NCBI RefSeq assembly: GCF_007676705.1
Contig: NZ_VEBF01000002.1
Coordinates: forward strand, 682,001 to 746,000
Origin: Paenibacillus xylanexedens
Lineage (GTDB): Bacteria; Bacillota; Bacilli; Paenibacillales; Paenibacillaceae
DNA length: 64,000 nucleotides
Direction of reading: 5' to 3'
Each line of letters opens with the position of its first letter. Position 1 is the stretch's first letter. Shown one piece after another: positions 25,354 to 34,618 of this stretch. The notes under the pieces are model-generated. The model did no database searches and was not told where the DNA came from. It saw only the letters and a program-made list of their open reading frames with translations. The position numbers were made by a program, and so were the translations under genes.

Positions 25354-25969
25354 CTCGTTTACCCCCTCCAGGGTTTTTCGATCCCAATTTATTTTCCTGT
25401 CCTTTGGCGAGCTTCGTAATATTGGTACGATGTCTCCAGAACGCAAACAGACAAATAATTAGACTCCCCCAGAAGATATTCATTGAATACCCGGGTAATA
25501 CCAAGATAAAGATGGGCGTAAATGCCACAAAAATCAGAGACCCCAATGAAACATATCGTGTCAATACAATGGACAGAATGGCGATCACCCCAGCACATAA
25601 CGCAGGCAGGAAAGCAAGACTTACCAGAACACCAATGGCTGTGGCAATCCCTTTTCCTCCACGAAAATGGAAGTAAAGCGGCCAGTTATGTCCTGCAATG
25701 GCTGCTATACCACTGAGTGCAGGAATCCAGGCAGAACCGTTGCCCAGCCAGATTCCAATCCATACTGCTGCAACACCCTTAAGTACATCAAGTAGCAGAA
25801 CAGCAATTGCTGGCCCTTTACCCAGTATACGCAACGTATTGGTAGCTCCTGCGTTTCCGCTTCCGTGCTGACGAATATCGATCCCCCGTATCGCTTTTGC
25901 AAGGAGGACACTAAAGCTGATCGAACCGAGCAGATAACTCAGTACAATCGCTGCGATTTGTAAAATCAC
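25346..25969 (-). CDS. plsY: Acyl-phosphate:glycerol-3-phosphate acyltransferase
   Basis: Membrane enzyme that acylates glycerol 3-phosphate from acyl phosphate. 207 residues, about five to six membrane segments, with the PlsY loops GSGNAGATN and HFRGGKGIAT. The C-terminus is polar (LGSKNPGGGKRVV). Begins twelve bases after der and overlaps gpsA, the gene for its substrate. Confidence 0.95.
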   Translation of the reverse strand: MILQIAAIVLSYLLGSISFSVLLAKAIRGIDIRQHGSGNAGATNTLRILGKGPAIAVLLLDVLKGVAAVWIGIWLGNGSAWIPALSGIAAIAGHNWPLYFHFRGGKGIATAIGVLVSLAFLPALCAGVIAILSIVLTRYVSLGSLIFVAFTPIFILVLPGYSMNIFWGSLIICLFAFWRHRTNITKLAKGQENKLGSKNPGGGKRVV

Positions 25970-25980
25970 AAACTTCTCCC

Positions 25981-27303
25981 CTAACTTTCGTCGGACTTCC
26001 TCCGAGTAAATATGCGAATTGGTGTTCCTTCGAAATCAAACGCTGCACGGATTTTATTCTCCAGATAGCGCTCATATGAGAAGTGCATCAACTCAGGGTC
26101 ATTCACAAATATAACCATGGTCGGCGGTTTAACAGCAACCTGCGTTACATAGTTAATTCTCATTCTCCGTCCTTTGTCGGTTGGAGGAGGGTTAATTGCA
26201 ACCGCATCAGATACTACATCGTTAAGTAGATGTGTTTGCACACGTAACGAGTGTTGCTCTGCTACCCGTGTGACAACTGGCAACAGTTTTTGTAAGCGTT
26301 GTTTTGTGAGGGCTGACAAAAATACGACTGGAGCATAAGTCATAAACAGGAAGTGATCCCGAATATTTTTTTCAAACTCTTTCATCGTTTTGTCATGCTT
26401 CTCAACCACGTCCCACTTGTTCACCACAAACAAAGATGCTTTACCAGCTTCGAATGCATATCCTGCAATATGCTTGTCCTGTTCAATAATGCCTTCTTCA
26501 CCATTAATGACAATCAGAACAACATCTGCACGCTCAATCGCACGCATAGCACGCATTACACTATATTTCTCAGTTGTTTCATATACTTTACCACGCTTAC
26601 GCATACCTGCTGTATCAATCAGCACGTAACGTTGGCCGTCTTTTTCAAAAGGTGTATCAATCGCATCCCGGGTTGTTCCAGCCACGTCACTTACAATGAC
26701 ACGCTCTTCACCCAGAATCGCGTTCACCAGTGAAGATTTACCCACGTTAGGACGTCCGATCAGCGCTACACGAATGACATCTTCATCGTAAGTCTCTTCC
26801 TCAAGTTCAGGCAACTTCTCCACAATCGCATCAAGCAAATCACCTACACCTGTACCGTGACTTCCGGATACGCCGATGGGATCACCAAAGCCAAATCCAT
26901 AAAACTCATAAATGAGCTCACTTCGTCCGATATTATCCACTTTGTTAACGGCTACAACAATAGGCTTGCCTGAGCGGTACAACATCTCTGCGACCTCTTC
27001 ATCCGATTGCGTAATACCTGCTTTTGCATCACACATGAATACAATAACATCCGCTTCTTCAATAGCGAGCTCTGCTTGCATCCGGATTGATTTTAAGATG
27101 ACATCCTCACCATCAATTTCGATACCACCTGTATCAATAATACTGAATGGTTTACCGTTCCATTCGCCGATTCCGTAGATCCGGTCACGGGTAATGCCCG
27201 GCTTGTCTTCCACAATGGCCAGTCTGTCGCCGATGATCCGATTGAAAATGGTGGATTTACCCACGTTCGGTCGTCCGACAATTGCCACAACGGGTCTTGC
27301 CAT
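25981..27303 (-). CDS. der: Ribosome biogenesis GTPase Der (EngA)
   Basis: Double GTPase needed for 50S subunit assembly. 440 residues from ATG 27303. First G domain: GRPNVGKST at 10-18, DTGG, NKVD; second: [19 protein letters not shown]-terminal KH-like domain ending in RRKSDES. AGGAGGAG upstream; GTG 27312 is in frame but overlaps the likely binding site. Confidence 0.97.
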   Translation of the reverse strand: MARPVVAIVGRPNVGKSTIFNRIIGDRLAIVEDKPGITRDRIYGIGEWNGKPFSIIDTGGIEIDGEDVILKSIRMQAELAIEEADVIVFMCDAKAGITQSDEEVAEMLYRSGKPIVVAVNKVDNIGRSELIYEFYGFGFGDPIGVSGSHGTGVGDLLDAIVEKLPELEEETYDEDVIRVALIGRPNVGKSSLVNAILGEERVIVSDVAGTTRDAIDTPFEKDGQRYVLIDTAGMRKRGKVYETTEKYSVMRAMRAIERADVVLIVINGEEGIIEQDKHIAGYAFEAGKASLFVVNKWDVVEKHDKTMKEFEKNIRDHFLFMTYAPVVFLSALTKQRLQKLLPVVTRVAEQHSLRVQTHLLNDVVSDAVAINPPPTDKGRRMRINYVTQVAVKPPTMVIFVNDPELMHFSYERYLENKIRAAFDFEGTPIRIFTRRKSDES

Positions 27304-27392
27304 ACATTCCACTCCTCCTGTCCATACTTACGATACTCATCATAGCAAAAAAGATATGTCTTGGCTAACGTTTCATGCCAAAATACTCGCAA

Positions 27393-27429
27393 TAAAAACA
27401 ATCGGCGAACCCGCCTAGGGCTCGCCGAT
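27393..27429 (-). terminator. Terminator after rpsA-like gene
   Basis: ATCGGCGAgCCCtaggcGGGtTCGCCGAT followed by TGTTTTTATT on the minus strand. The plus side also ends T-rich. Confidence 0.85.
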
Positions 27430-27488
27430 CTTGCTTTTATTTTTCAGCAAAATATGCAGTATATAACTAAGAACCATGCATTGTTAAC

Positions 27489-28703
27489 TTATTTGAATTT
27501 GCTGAGTTTGTCACCAAACAGTTCGCCAAGCGTAGTGCTCATACCTTGATTGTTCAAGGAAACGTTTGGATTGTTGATTTCTTCACGTGGAGCGTTGTTT
27601 CTTGCAGGTCTTTCTGATTTTTGTGGTTGAGCTGGAGCTTCTTCTGTTTCTTTGATGCTCAAGCTTACACGTTGTTCAGAAGGGTTCATGTCCAAGATTT
27701 TAACTTGAACTTCCTGTCCTTCTTTCAGCACTTCATGAGGAGTGCCGATGTGTTTGTGGGAGATTTGCGAGATATGCACAAGTCCCTCAACACCAGGAGC
27801 GATTTCAACAAATGCACCGAAGTCTACCAGACGTTTTACAACACCTGTTACGATATCGCTGGAATTGAATTTTTCGCTAGCTGTTTCCCAAGGACCTGGT
27901 TGAACAGCTTTCATGCTCAAGCTGATTTTTCCTTTTTCAGGATCAACTTTCAGCACTTTTACACTAACTTTATCGCCTTCAGACAGAACGTCGGATGGTT
28001 TTTCAACGTGTGTCCAAGCCAGCTCGGATACGTGAACCAAACCGTCAACTCCGCCCACATCAACGAACGCGCCGAATTGAGTCAAACGTTGTACTGTACC
28101 TTCGATCACTTGACCTTCTTGCAAACCAGCCATTACTGTAGCTTTGTTTGCTTCGAATTCTTGCTCCAGTACGTCTTTTTGGGAAAGGATCACTTTGTTG
28201 TTCTCACGGTCGATCTCTTTCACTTTAACACGCAGTGTGCGTCCTTTGTAGTCGCTGAAGTCTTCAACGAAATGGCGCTCAACCATGGAAGCCGGGATAA
28301 ATCCACGTACGCCCACGTCTGCAACCAGACCGCCTTTAACAACATCACCTACAACAACTTCGAATACGTCTTGGTCTTCAAAATGCTTTTGCAATTGATC
28401 CCATGCGTTTTCGCTGTCGATTGCACGTTTGGACAGAACGAGTTTTTCTTTCTCGTCGTCGATGCTAAGAACTTTAGCTTCAACTTCTTGTCCAACTTCT
28501 ACTGCATCAGACGCGCTGTCCACATGTAATGAAGACAGTTCACGAATTGGAATGACACCGTCATATTTATATCCAATGCTCACATAGGCTTGGTTATCTT
28601 CCAATTTGACGATGGTTCCTTTTACGGTATCTCCTTTTTTCAAGGAAACGAATTGATCCAACTCATCTTGGGTTGCTTCTTGATTTTTCATTTCTTCCGA
28701 CAT
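27489..28703 (-). CDS. rpsA: 30S ribosomal protein S1 homologue
   Basis: RNA-binding protein of the small subunit or a translation-linked factor (YpfD in B. subtilis). 404 residues from ATG 28703 with four S1 domains, seen as GDTVKGTIVKLEDNQAYVSI, GDVVKGGLVADVGVRGFIP, GTVQRLTQFGAFVDVGGVDG and GVVKRLVDFGAFVEIAPGVE; E. coli S1 has six. The tail is proline- and asparagine-rich and disordered. TTGAGGAGGG sets the start. Its length and domain number are those of Gram-positive S1. Confidence 0.94.
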   Translation of the reverse strand: MSEEMKNQEATQDELDQFVSLKKGDTVKGTIVKLEDNQAYVSIGYKYDGVIPIRELSSLHVDSASDAVEVGQEVEAKVLSIDDEKEKLVLSKRAIDSENAWDQLQKHFEDQDVFEVVVGDVVKGGLVADVGVRGFIPASMVERHFVEDFSDYKGRTLRVKVKEIDRENNKVILSQKDVLEQEFEANKATVMAGLQEGQVIEGTVQRLTQFGAFVDVGGVDGLVHVSELAWTHVEKPSDVLSEGDKVSVKVLKVDPEKGKISLSMKAVQPGPWETASEKFNSSDIVTGVVKRLVDFGAFVEIAPGVEGLVHISQISHKHIGTPHEVLKEGQEVQVKILDMNPSEQRVSLSIKETEEAPAQPQKSERPARNNAPREEINNPNVSLNNQGMSTTLGELFGDKLSKFK

Positions 28704-28844
28704 GTCAAATACCCTCCTCAATTCAAAAACCCCATTATATTCAAACCTGCCTGTAGCAGAGTTCAAAACACTTTCATCACTGAGTACTCACGCTTAGTCT
28801 CCCTCAAAAATATGGAAACATGCACTCAGCTATCGACGAAGCCG

Positions 28845-29432
28845 TTACTTGCTCGGCACGCCCGTTTGGACCATTTCGTTAATCTTGGACATAATTTTCT
28901 CAGTCGCTTTCTCCAGAGCTTCTCCGGATGGGTCTTCCTTGAACTCGTCCAAACTTACCGGTGCTCCATATACAACTTTCATCTTACGAAAAACCTTGTA
29001 GTTGCCGATAATAGCAGTAGGAATAACTGTAGCTCCACTACGGAGAGCAAAACTCGCTGCCCCTTTTTTGCCGATGCCTCCGTCATTATGACGGCTTCCT
29101 GAAGGGAAGATTCCAAGCACTTCACCATCACGCAAAATATTGAGTGAGGTCTTAATGGATTCCTTGCTGACACCTCCACGTTTAACGGGGAAAGCGCCCA
29201 CGGCTTTAATAATGCGGCCGAGTACCGGAATATCAAACAACTCGCTTTTGGCCATGAAACGTACCTTACGGCGAATTTTGATACCAACGGTTGGAGGATC
29301 GAAGTTACTGATATGATTGGAACATAAAAGTACGCCGCCATCTTTCGGAATATTCTCCCGTCCGACAGCCTCCAAGCGGAAAAGAATGGTGTAAATGATC
29401 CGCAGTAATGTGCTGCAAAATGTGTAAATCAT
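28845..29432 (-). CDS. plsC: 1-acyl-sn-glycerol-3-phosphate acyltransferase
   Basis: Second acylation in phosphatidic acid synthesis, at the membrane. 195 residues. NHISNFDPP holds the HX4D catalytic motif; the second block reads FPSGSRHN where FPEGTR is more usual, so the substrate-binding glutamate is serine here. ATG 29432 overlaps the cmk stop by four bases and has GAGGAGA upstream. Confidence 0.92.
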   Translation of the reverse strand: MIYTFCSTLLRIIYTILFRLEAVGRENIPKDGGVLLCSNHISNFDPPTVGIKIRRKVRFMAKSELFDIPVLGRIIKAVGAFPVKRGGVSKESIKTSLNILRDGEVLGIFPSGSRHNDGGIGKKGAASFALRSGATVIPTAIIGNYKVFRKMKVVYGAPVSLDEFKEDPSGEALEKATEKIMSKINEMVQTGVPSK

Positions 29433-30133
29433 AGACCGATCTCTCCTCTGACCATTGTGCAATAAGATACGATTTTGTCAACCACTTCATGGATGTTCAT
29501 CTCAGTTGTATCAAGAACGATTGCATCCTCAGCACAACGAAGCGGGGAAATTTCCCGATTCTCATCCAATTTGTCACGGGTGGCAATGTCTCGCTCCAGT
29601 TGTTGCAACGTTAGTCCTTCAGAGGGGTCCAGTTCTTTGAAGCGGCGAAGCGCACGCTCTTCCACACTGGCAGTCATAAAGATTTTCACTTCCGCATCGG
29701 GCAGTACTGTCGTTCCGATATCGCGTCCATCCATGACGACGCCCTTGCGCAAAGCCATTTGCCGCTGAGTATCCACTAATTGCGTACGCAGCCCCTCGAT
29801 TTGCGCATATCGGGACACGATTCCCGTCACTTCACGGGAGCGGATTTCCGAGGTTACTTCTTCCCCATTACAGAACACTTTCTGTCCGTCGGGATCCGGT
29901 TGTAAATCAATGACCAGCTTTTGGGCTTCCTGAAGTACCTGTGTCACATCTTCCGGTGTAATTCCTTTCCGAAGCATATGCAAGGTTACCGCACGGTACA
30001 TTGCGCCTGTATCGACGTATACATACGCGAGCGCTTCTGCAACCAATCGGGCCACCGTGCTTTTCCCGGCACCGGCAGGTCCGTCAATTGCAACGTTCAT
30101 TTTCCCGTTCTCTGATGTGTTCTGGCTTGCCAA
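29429..30133 (-). CDS. cmk: Cytidylate kinase
   Basis: Phosphorylates CMP and dCMP. P-loop GPAGAGKST, VYVDTGAMYRAVT, VVMDGRDIGTTVLPDA and SVEERALRR are all typical. Start is uncertain: TTG 30133 lies nine bases after AGGAGG and gives 234 residues; ATG 30100 gives 223 with a weak site (ACGGGA). TTG is preferred. Followed by plsC in the same transcript, as the ypfB-cmk-rpsA order of Bacillus suggests. Confidence 0.95.
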   Translation of the reverse strand: MASQNTSENGKMNVAIDGPAGAGKSTVARLVAEALAYVYVDTGAMYRAVTLHMLRKGITPEDVTQVLQEAQKLVIDLQPDPDGQKVFCNGEEVTSEIRSREVTGIVSRYAQIEGLRTQLVDTQRQMALRKGVVMDGRDIGTTVLPDAEVKIFMTASVEERALRRFKELDPSEGLTLQQLERDIATRDKLDENREISPLRCAEDAIVLDTTEMNIHEVVDKIVSYCTMVRGEIGL

Positions 30134-30164
30134 CGGGGCATTCCTCCTCAAACGATAAACCTCA

Positions 30165-30188
30165 ATAAAAAAACAGGCATTGCCTGCA
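30165..30188 (-). terminator. Terminator after ypfB
   Basis: GCAGGCAATGCCTG followed by TTTTTTTATT on the minus strand. Short stem, long T tract; separates ypfA-ypfB from cmk. Confidence 0.75.
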
Positions 30189-30236
30189 TCGTGAAAATTA
30201 TACCACACTCTACACATGGATGCAAAAACAGACAAA

Positions 30237-30461
30237 TCAATGAGATTCGAATTCATTCATCGTTTGCACACGGATTGGCGTTCCCTCCAGGCGATCAATG
30301 GTGGTCATATTTTTTTTGAAGCCAGGTACGAGCAGCAGCAATTGATACACTACAAGCAGGATTAGAAGGGTTGTGATCACAATCATCACCCTTCTTTCCA
30401 TTCGCCTGGAGAGCACATAATAGAGGCGTTCATATCTTCGGGTTGCATGGCGATGACTCAT
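30237..30461 (-). CDS. ypfB: Small membrane protein YpfB-like
   Basis: 74 residues. A basic N-terminus (MSHRHATRRYER) is followed by one membrane segment (about 25-46, VMIVITTLLILLVVYQLLLL) and a short outside tail. GGAGG six bases before ATG 30461. It sits between ypfA and cmk, the same place as B. subtilis ypfB, whose function is unknown. Confidence 0.75.
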   Translation of the reverse strand: MSHRHATRRYERLYYVLSRRMERRVMIVITTLLILLVVYQLLLLVPGFKKNMTTIDRLEGTPIRVQTMNEFESH

Positions 30462-30523
30462 GACATATCCTCCGTTTTTTCATTACGGTATCCACAGCGC
30501 CCTCTTTTTATGCCATAACATTC

Positions 30524-31192
30524 CTATTTAGTTCGATAATCTAATTGACGCTCAAAACAGAACTTGATAATTTTCTGGCGTTCCGAGTCTGAGATCTGCA
30601 CAAATTTCAGCATGCACAACATTCTGCCTGTTTCCAGTGTTTTGATCCGCACGACTTCAGCCTCAAAATTCACATGTTCAATTGTTGAATTACGGTATGG
30701 AACGAGCAGCCAGCATTTCAATTTTTGTCCTTCAGCAATTGAAAATCCTGTTTCGCCATAGATGGACAATCCACCGCCACCAATATCTTCAGTCAAGCCT
30801 ACGGCACGAGTCAGGTCTTCACTTTGAATGGCCATTTCAAGGTTTGCATGAACACGAAGAAAACTGCGGCGTTGTATTTTCGATATATCACCTGGAAGCG
30901 GTTTACGGATACGGACTAGACGGACCACATCTTCTTCAAATCCGGTGACATAGGTATTAAAATAATGCCGGACTCCATCTTCCGTAATATATGAAATGGA
31001 CAGTTCCTCTCCGAAAAAGAGCCTTTTCAGACGGTTGCTTCCCTGTTGCATCGGGACCTCTATCAGAAAACTGTTGTCATCCATATCTGCAATGCGTGAT
31101 TTGTACTCTTTGTTTTCCTCTTTTTCATCTGCGGAAGCAATCTGGATGTATAGAACTTCATTGATTTTAGGAAACAATTGGTTCACCGCCAC
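30524..31192 (-). CDS. ypfA: PilZ-domain protein, YpfA/MotI-like flagellar brake
   Basis: The family binds cyclic di-GMP and slows the flagellar motor. 222 residues: N-terminal YcgR-like domain, then PilZ beginning QRRSFLRV, which supplies the RxxxR motif. The second PilZ motif, normally D/NxSxxG, reads DIGGGG, with glycine for serine. Start is uncertain: GTG 31192 has no clear ribosome binding site, while TTG 31177 has GGTGA five bases upstream. Position matches B. subtilis ypfA. Confidence 0.85.
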   Translation of the reverse strand: MAVNQLFPKINEVLYIQIASADEKEENKEYKSRIADMDDNSFLIEVPMQQGSNRLKRLFFGEELSISYITEDGVRHYFNTYVTGFEEDVVRLVRIRKPLPGDISKIQRRSFLRVHANLEMAIQSEDLTRAVGLTEDIGGGGLSIYGETGFSIAEGQKLKCWLLVPYRNSTIEHVNFEAEVVRIKTLETGRMLCMLKFVQISDSERQKIIKFCFERQLDYRTK

Positions 31193-31256
31193 TTTATGTA
31201 TTTATCTTCGTATGTACAAGGACTATTATACCATGACCTTTCTCACATTGAACTAG

Positions 31257-31282
31257 AAAAAAACAGACCACAATGTGGTCTG
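31257..31282 (-). terminator. Terminator after ypeB
   Basis: CAGACCACATTGTGGTCTG followed by TTTTTTTC on the minus strand. Confidence 0.88.
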
Positions 31283-31322
31283 CCTTGTTTGAACAACTTA
31301 ACATTTAGCTTCCTAAAGCTGT

Positions 31323-32669
31323 TTATGAGGTTGCGTTGACTGGTTTGATCTCCTCAACGGCTTCTTCCATCCCCGTATTCGCATTAATGTATATCCGGTA
31401 ACGGGAACCGTTAATTCTCCCTCCAAATTCATAACACAATACCTCTTTGCTGTAATCATTTTCAATCAGTGATTTACGAACATAATTTTCTTTGAACTCG
31501 GAATTAAGTTTTTGACGAGCCTGTTGCTCCGTAAGAGTTGCTTTCGGAACTTTACGCTTGTCATTATGTTCGTAGACAAAGTCACTCGCCTGGAAGCCCG
31601 TTACTTCCCCTGTATCCAATCCCACTCGAACTGACATTTTCTCGGGATAGATTAAGGTGTCCCCTTGCTTACGCACATAAGTGAGGTTACCCAAATTACC
31701 GAATTCATCGTAGTTTACAGCCTTCATATCTTTGTAGCCTTTATTCGTTAGAAATTGATCTGCTTTTGCCATGGCATCCTGACGAGATACTTTTTTGGTT
31801 CCAATCGGACGTGTATCGCTGTAAGAGATAAGCATCCCCCCATTCCGGGTGAAATCCATCATCAGTTTGCCATTGTTGCCATGATTGACAGTCGCAGTAT
31901 ACGATTCCCAGTCCGTTCCTTTACCGTTCTCTTGTACTTGGATTTTGCTACTGTCTGCATCAGAGAATTTCGCAGCTTTGCTTTGAATTTGTTCTTTGGT
32001 CATCGGCAGACCATCCAGTTTCTTCACCGTGCGTTTGGCATAGATATTGGATACGGAAGGACCCCAATCAAGCTCCGGATACTCCTGCACCTTTTTATTC
32101 ACGGTACGGAATCCATCTACAATCGTGTTATCCATTGTTTGTTCTTCCGTTGCCATAGCTGTCTCCGCATCCATCCAGCGCAAACGATCCGTAAGAACTT
32201 TCTGCTGTACATCCTGCAAATTCTTGGTAATCTCGGATGAATTCTGATACAGCTTTTTCAGGTTCCCCATTTCTTTTTCACTTAACGGTTCGTTCGTTAG
32301 GTCACGCATCGACGCTCGATAAGCAAAGTTGGAAATACGGGAGAGAAATTCCTCTGTCTCGTTAAATGGCAACATGGTGAGTGGCAGTTGGTTGATCTCA
32401 TTTTGCGCTTCACTGGTGAGTCGCCATACATTCATCAGACCTTTACGATGCATCCCCTGTGACGTGGAGTGAACCGCCAAGGTGTTGCCAATCTCGGAAT
32501 GCAATTTATCCATATGAAAAGATAAATCGTGAAAGGCACGCTGATATTGATTCTCTGCCTTGATCAGTATTGCATTCTTTTCTTGATTCTCCTGATAGCC
32601 CCACACGAGTGCACCGACCAGCAAGACCGCAAATATCGGAAACATGACTGAACTTAAACGTTTATACAT
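31323..32669 (-). CDS. ypeB: Spore germination protein YpeB
   Basis: In Bacillus, YpeB is needed for the presence of the cortex-lytic enzyme SleB in the spore and vice versa. 448 residues, with an N-terminal membrane anchor (about 7-25, VMFPIFAVLLVGALVWGY), a long helical part, and C-terminal PepSY-like repeats (VSRQDAMAKADQFLTNKGY, LTEQQARQKLNSEF). AGGAGA precedes ATG 32669. The usual upstream partner sleB is absent here; a small cysteine-containing protein is in its place. Confidence 0.93.
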   Translation of the reverse strand: MYKRLSSVMFPIFAVLLVGALVWGYQENQEKNAILIKAENQYQRAFHDLSFHMDKLHSEIGNTLAVHSTSQGMHRKGLMNVWRLTSEAQNEINQLPLTMLPFNETEEFLSRISNFAYRASMRDLTNEPLSEKEMGNLKKLYQNSSEITKNLQDVQQKVLTDRLRWMDAETAMATEEQTMDNTIVDGFRTVNKKVQEYPELDWGPSVSNIYAKRTVKKLDGLPMTKEQIQSKAAKFSDADSSKIQVQENGKGTDWESYTATVNHGNNGKLMMDFTRNGGMLISYSDTRPIGTKKVSRQDAMAKADQFLTNKGYKDMKAVNYDEFGNLGNLTYVRKQGDTLIYPEKMSVRVGLDTGEVTGFQASDFVYEHNDKRKVPKATLTEQQARQKLNSEFKENYVRKSLIENDYSKEVLCYEFGGRINGSRYRIYINANTGMEEAVEEIKPVNATS

Positions 32670-32789
32670 CCGTAGAGTCTCCTTTCTTCTAAACCACTAC
32701 CTCTATTGTGGATCGAAGAAAGATCTCTTATGCATGCGATTTCCAGTCCTTACACAAGCAGGCTGTATTGTAACGTTGTAAAACTTCCT

Positions 32790-32960
32790 TTAATTCAGCT
32801 GAAGCCCGGTAGCCATGCCTTCTTCTTCAATTTCGAATTGATCCCTGTTATCACAGAGACATTGCTTGAACCCCGTTTCGATCCGGCCACGTTCTTTCTT
32901 ACCTCGTAATGTAAAACGTTCACCGCATTGTTTGCATCTGATTTTAATTTTAATTCTCAT
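32790..32960 (-). CDS. Small zinc-ribbon-like protein
   Basis: 56 residues from ATG 32960. A basic start MRIKIKIRCKQCGERFTLRG holds CxxC, and KQCLCDN holds CxC, together a possible four-cysteine metal site. The middle is arginine/lysine-rich. The ribosome binding site is weak (GGGGAT at eight or nine bases). It could be RNA- or DNA-binding; no function is known. Sits where sleB stands in Bacillus. Confidence 0.6.
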   Translation of the reverse strand: MRIKIKIRCKQCGERFTLRGKKERGRIETGFKQCLCDNRDQFEIEEEGMATGLQLN

Positions 32961-33006
32961 CGCAGTCGATCCCCGTTTCTGTTGGTCATTCCCCGGGAGT
33001 TTATCC

Positions 33007-33077
33007 AAAAAAAAATAAAAACACACCGGGGCAGCAGGCGCAATATGCGCTTTATGTCCACCAGTGTGTCCGTATTT
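33007..33077 (-). terminator. Terminator after prsW
   Basis: ACACAC...GTGTGT outer stem (33021-33029 with 33061-33069) with an inner GCGCATATTGCGC hairpin, followed by TTTTTATTTTTTTT on the minus strand. Confidence 0.75.
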
Positions 33078-33773
33078 TTATAATTTAACCTCTTCCTCCC
33101 GCTTCACAAAACGAAATGGAGAACGGTTATTGGCTCGTGTGATTTTACCCATTGCCCCATACCACAGGCCCGCCATTAGTGGCGCTATAAACCATAACCA
33201 ATGATTCACCATGGTGTTCATGATGACGTCGTACAGTGCATGCCAGAAAAATGGTAACACGAGTGAAAGAACCAGGTACCACCGCTTTTTCTTGCCTCCG
33301 ATAAACTTGGCCTTGCCCATGTAATAACCCATAATCACCGCAAACATTGCATGCCCTGAAACAGGGAGCAGTGCTCGAAGGAACATGGCTGAGACGGATG
33401 CATTCCCCGCAAAGGCATACAACACATTCTCTACTGTGGCAAACCCAAGTGATACAGCGACTGCATATAAGATTCCGTCATATGGCTCATCAAATTCGGT
33501 GTGATTATAGATGATATGATAAAGCACGAACCATTTAACAAACTCTTCCACGCCACCCGAGATCATAATGGCCTCAAGATAAGGATTATCCCCGAGCCAC
33601 AGCATCATGCCACGCTGAATAATCATCACAGGCAGTACCATCAGAATCCCCATGAGGAAAACTCGCAATACCATATGAAGTGGCTCATAATCATAACGGT
33701 CTTTCAGGTAAAAGTATGTTAACAAGGCGAGACCCGGGGCAACTGCTGCCGCTAAGACCGAAAACAAAAGCAC
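33078..33773 (-). CDS. prsW: Intramembrane protease PrsW
   Basis: Site-1 protease that in B. subtilis cuts anti-sigma-W factor RsiW. 231 residues with about eight membrane segments. The conserved elements are GGVEEFVKW (two glutamates), FATVEN, VSGHAMFAV and FFWHALYDV with histidines. Its substrate here could be another anti-sigma factor. In B. subtilis prsW directly precedes sleB-ypeB, which fits the neighbourhood. Confidence 0.92.
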   Translation of the reverse strand: MLLFSVLAAAVAPGLALLTYFYLKDRYDYEPLHMVLRVFLMGILMVLPVMIIQRGMMLWLGDNPYLEAIMISGGVEEFVKWFVLYHIIYNHTEFDEPYDGILYAVAVSLGFATVENVLYAFAGNASVSAMFLRALLPVSGHAMFAVIMGYYMGKAKFIGGKKKRWYLVLSLVLPFFWHALYDVIMNTMVNHWLWFIAPLMAGLWYGAMGKITRANNRSPFRFVKREEEVKL

Positions 33774-33816
33774 CGAAATTCCCTCCTCTGACTAAAGACG
33801 CGATTATAACTAGAGA

Positions 33817-34431
33817 TTAATCCTGACGTTTGAAGTGGGTGCAGATAACCTCAATCGCTTGTGCAGGAATAACAACTTTACCGTACTCTTCCATAACTGC
33901 TGGAGTAACTGAAGAACCTTCACCAAATTCAGCAAGCAAGGCAATCAATGCCGCATGTTTGGTGGAATCCACCTCATCTGGTTCCAAATGCAAGAACCAC
34001 TTGTCTTTATACGAATAAAGTCTCCCAGCATCCGTAACATGCTGACGCAACATATGTGCAGCTTCAATGAGCACTTCAAAGTCCTTGAACGCATAAACGA
34101 TGGAATCGCTTTGCTCGAGTGTAACTTCCATTTCATATACTTCTTCAGGAAGATCATCTTCATGACCTGAACCATATTGTTGCGGATCATATTTTCCACG
34201 TGTGACAATGACAACCATCCCTTGAGCGGGAAGTGCGAATACTTCGACAGCAAGTGGACCTGTGGCATCAAATCCAAGTTCGGAATAGGCCTGGTCCATC
34301 ATTTCAGTGAACAGTTCATGAACCTTAGGTATTTCCTGCCACATATCTTCTTTTTGTATTCCGCGCTCGCTCAGATCGTCAAAGGTCAGGAAAATCCGTA
34401 TCTTATCGTGACTTAGTCGTTCTATTTTCAT
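33817..34431 (-). CDS. mecA: Adaptor protein MecA (YpbH-type) for ClpC
   Basis: Delivers proteins to ClpCP; the negative regulator of competence. 204 residues from ATG 34431, behind AAAGGGGAG. N-terminal substrate-binding domain MKIERLSHDKIRIFLTFDDL, a short acidic linker (GSGHEDDLPEEVYEME), and C-terminal ClpC-binding domain with FKDFEVLIEAAHML. B. subtilis has two paralogues, MecA and YpbH; this sequence does not decide between them. Confidence 0.92.
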   Translation of the reverse strand: MKIERLSHDKIRIFLTFDDLSERGIQKEDMWQEIPKVHELFTEMMDQAYSELGFDATGPLAVEVFALPAQGMVVIVTRGKYDPQQYGSGHEDDLPEEVYEMEVTLEQSDSIVYAFKDFEVLIEAAHMLRQHVTDAGRLYSYKDKWFLHLEPDEVDSTKHAALIALLAEFGEGSSVTPAVMEEYGKVVIPAQAIEVICTHFKRQD

Positions 34432-34557
34432 ACAGGATCTCCCCTTTATAAGCAAGTCTTATAACAGATTATGAAGCACAAAACAATATGTGCTGAAAAT
34501 AAATCTATGTAGTTATGTTATCATTTTATACCTCTAAATGCACGAAGTAAAATCGAC

Positions 34558-34602
34558 AAAAAAAGAATCATTCCACAGCAGATCCAGACTGTGGATGATT
34601 CT
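34558..34602 (-). terminator. Terminator after the 117-residue gene
   Basis: AGAATCATcCACAG / CTGTGGaATGATTCT, 14-bp stem, then TTTTTTTG on the minus strand. Confidence 0.85.
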
Positions 34603-34618
34603 AATTGGTGGTTTTGGT

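Noticed and set aside
27621-28529. 302-codon plus-strand ORF opposite rpsA-like gene
   Set aside because: Phe- and Cys-rich translation typical of the wrong frame; the minus strand has four clear S1 domains.
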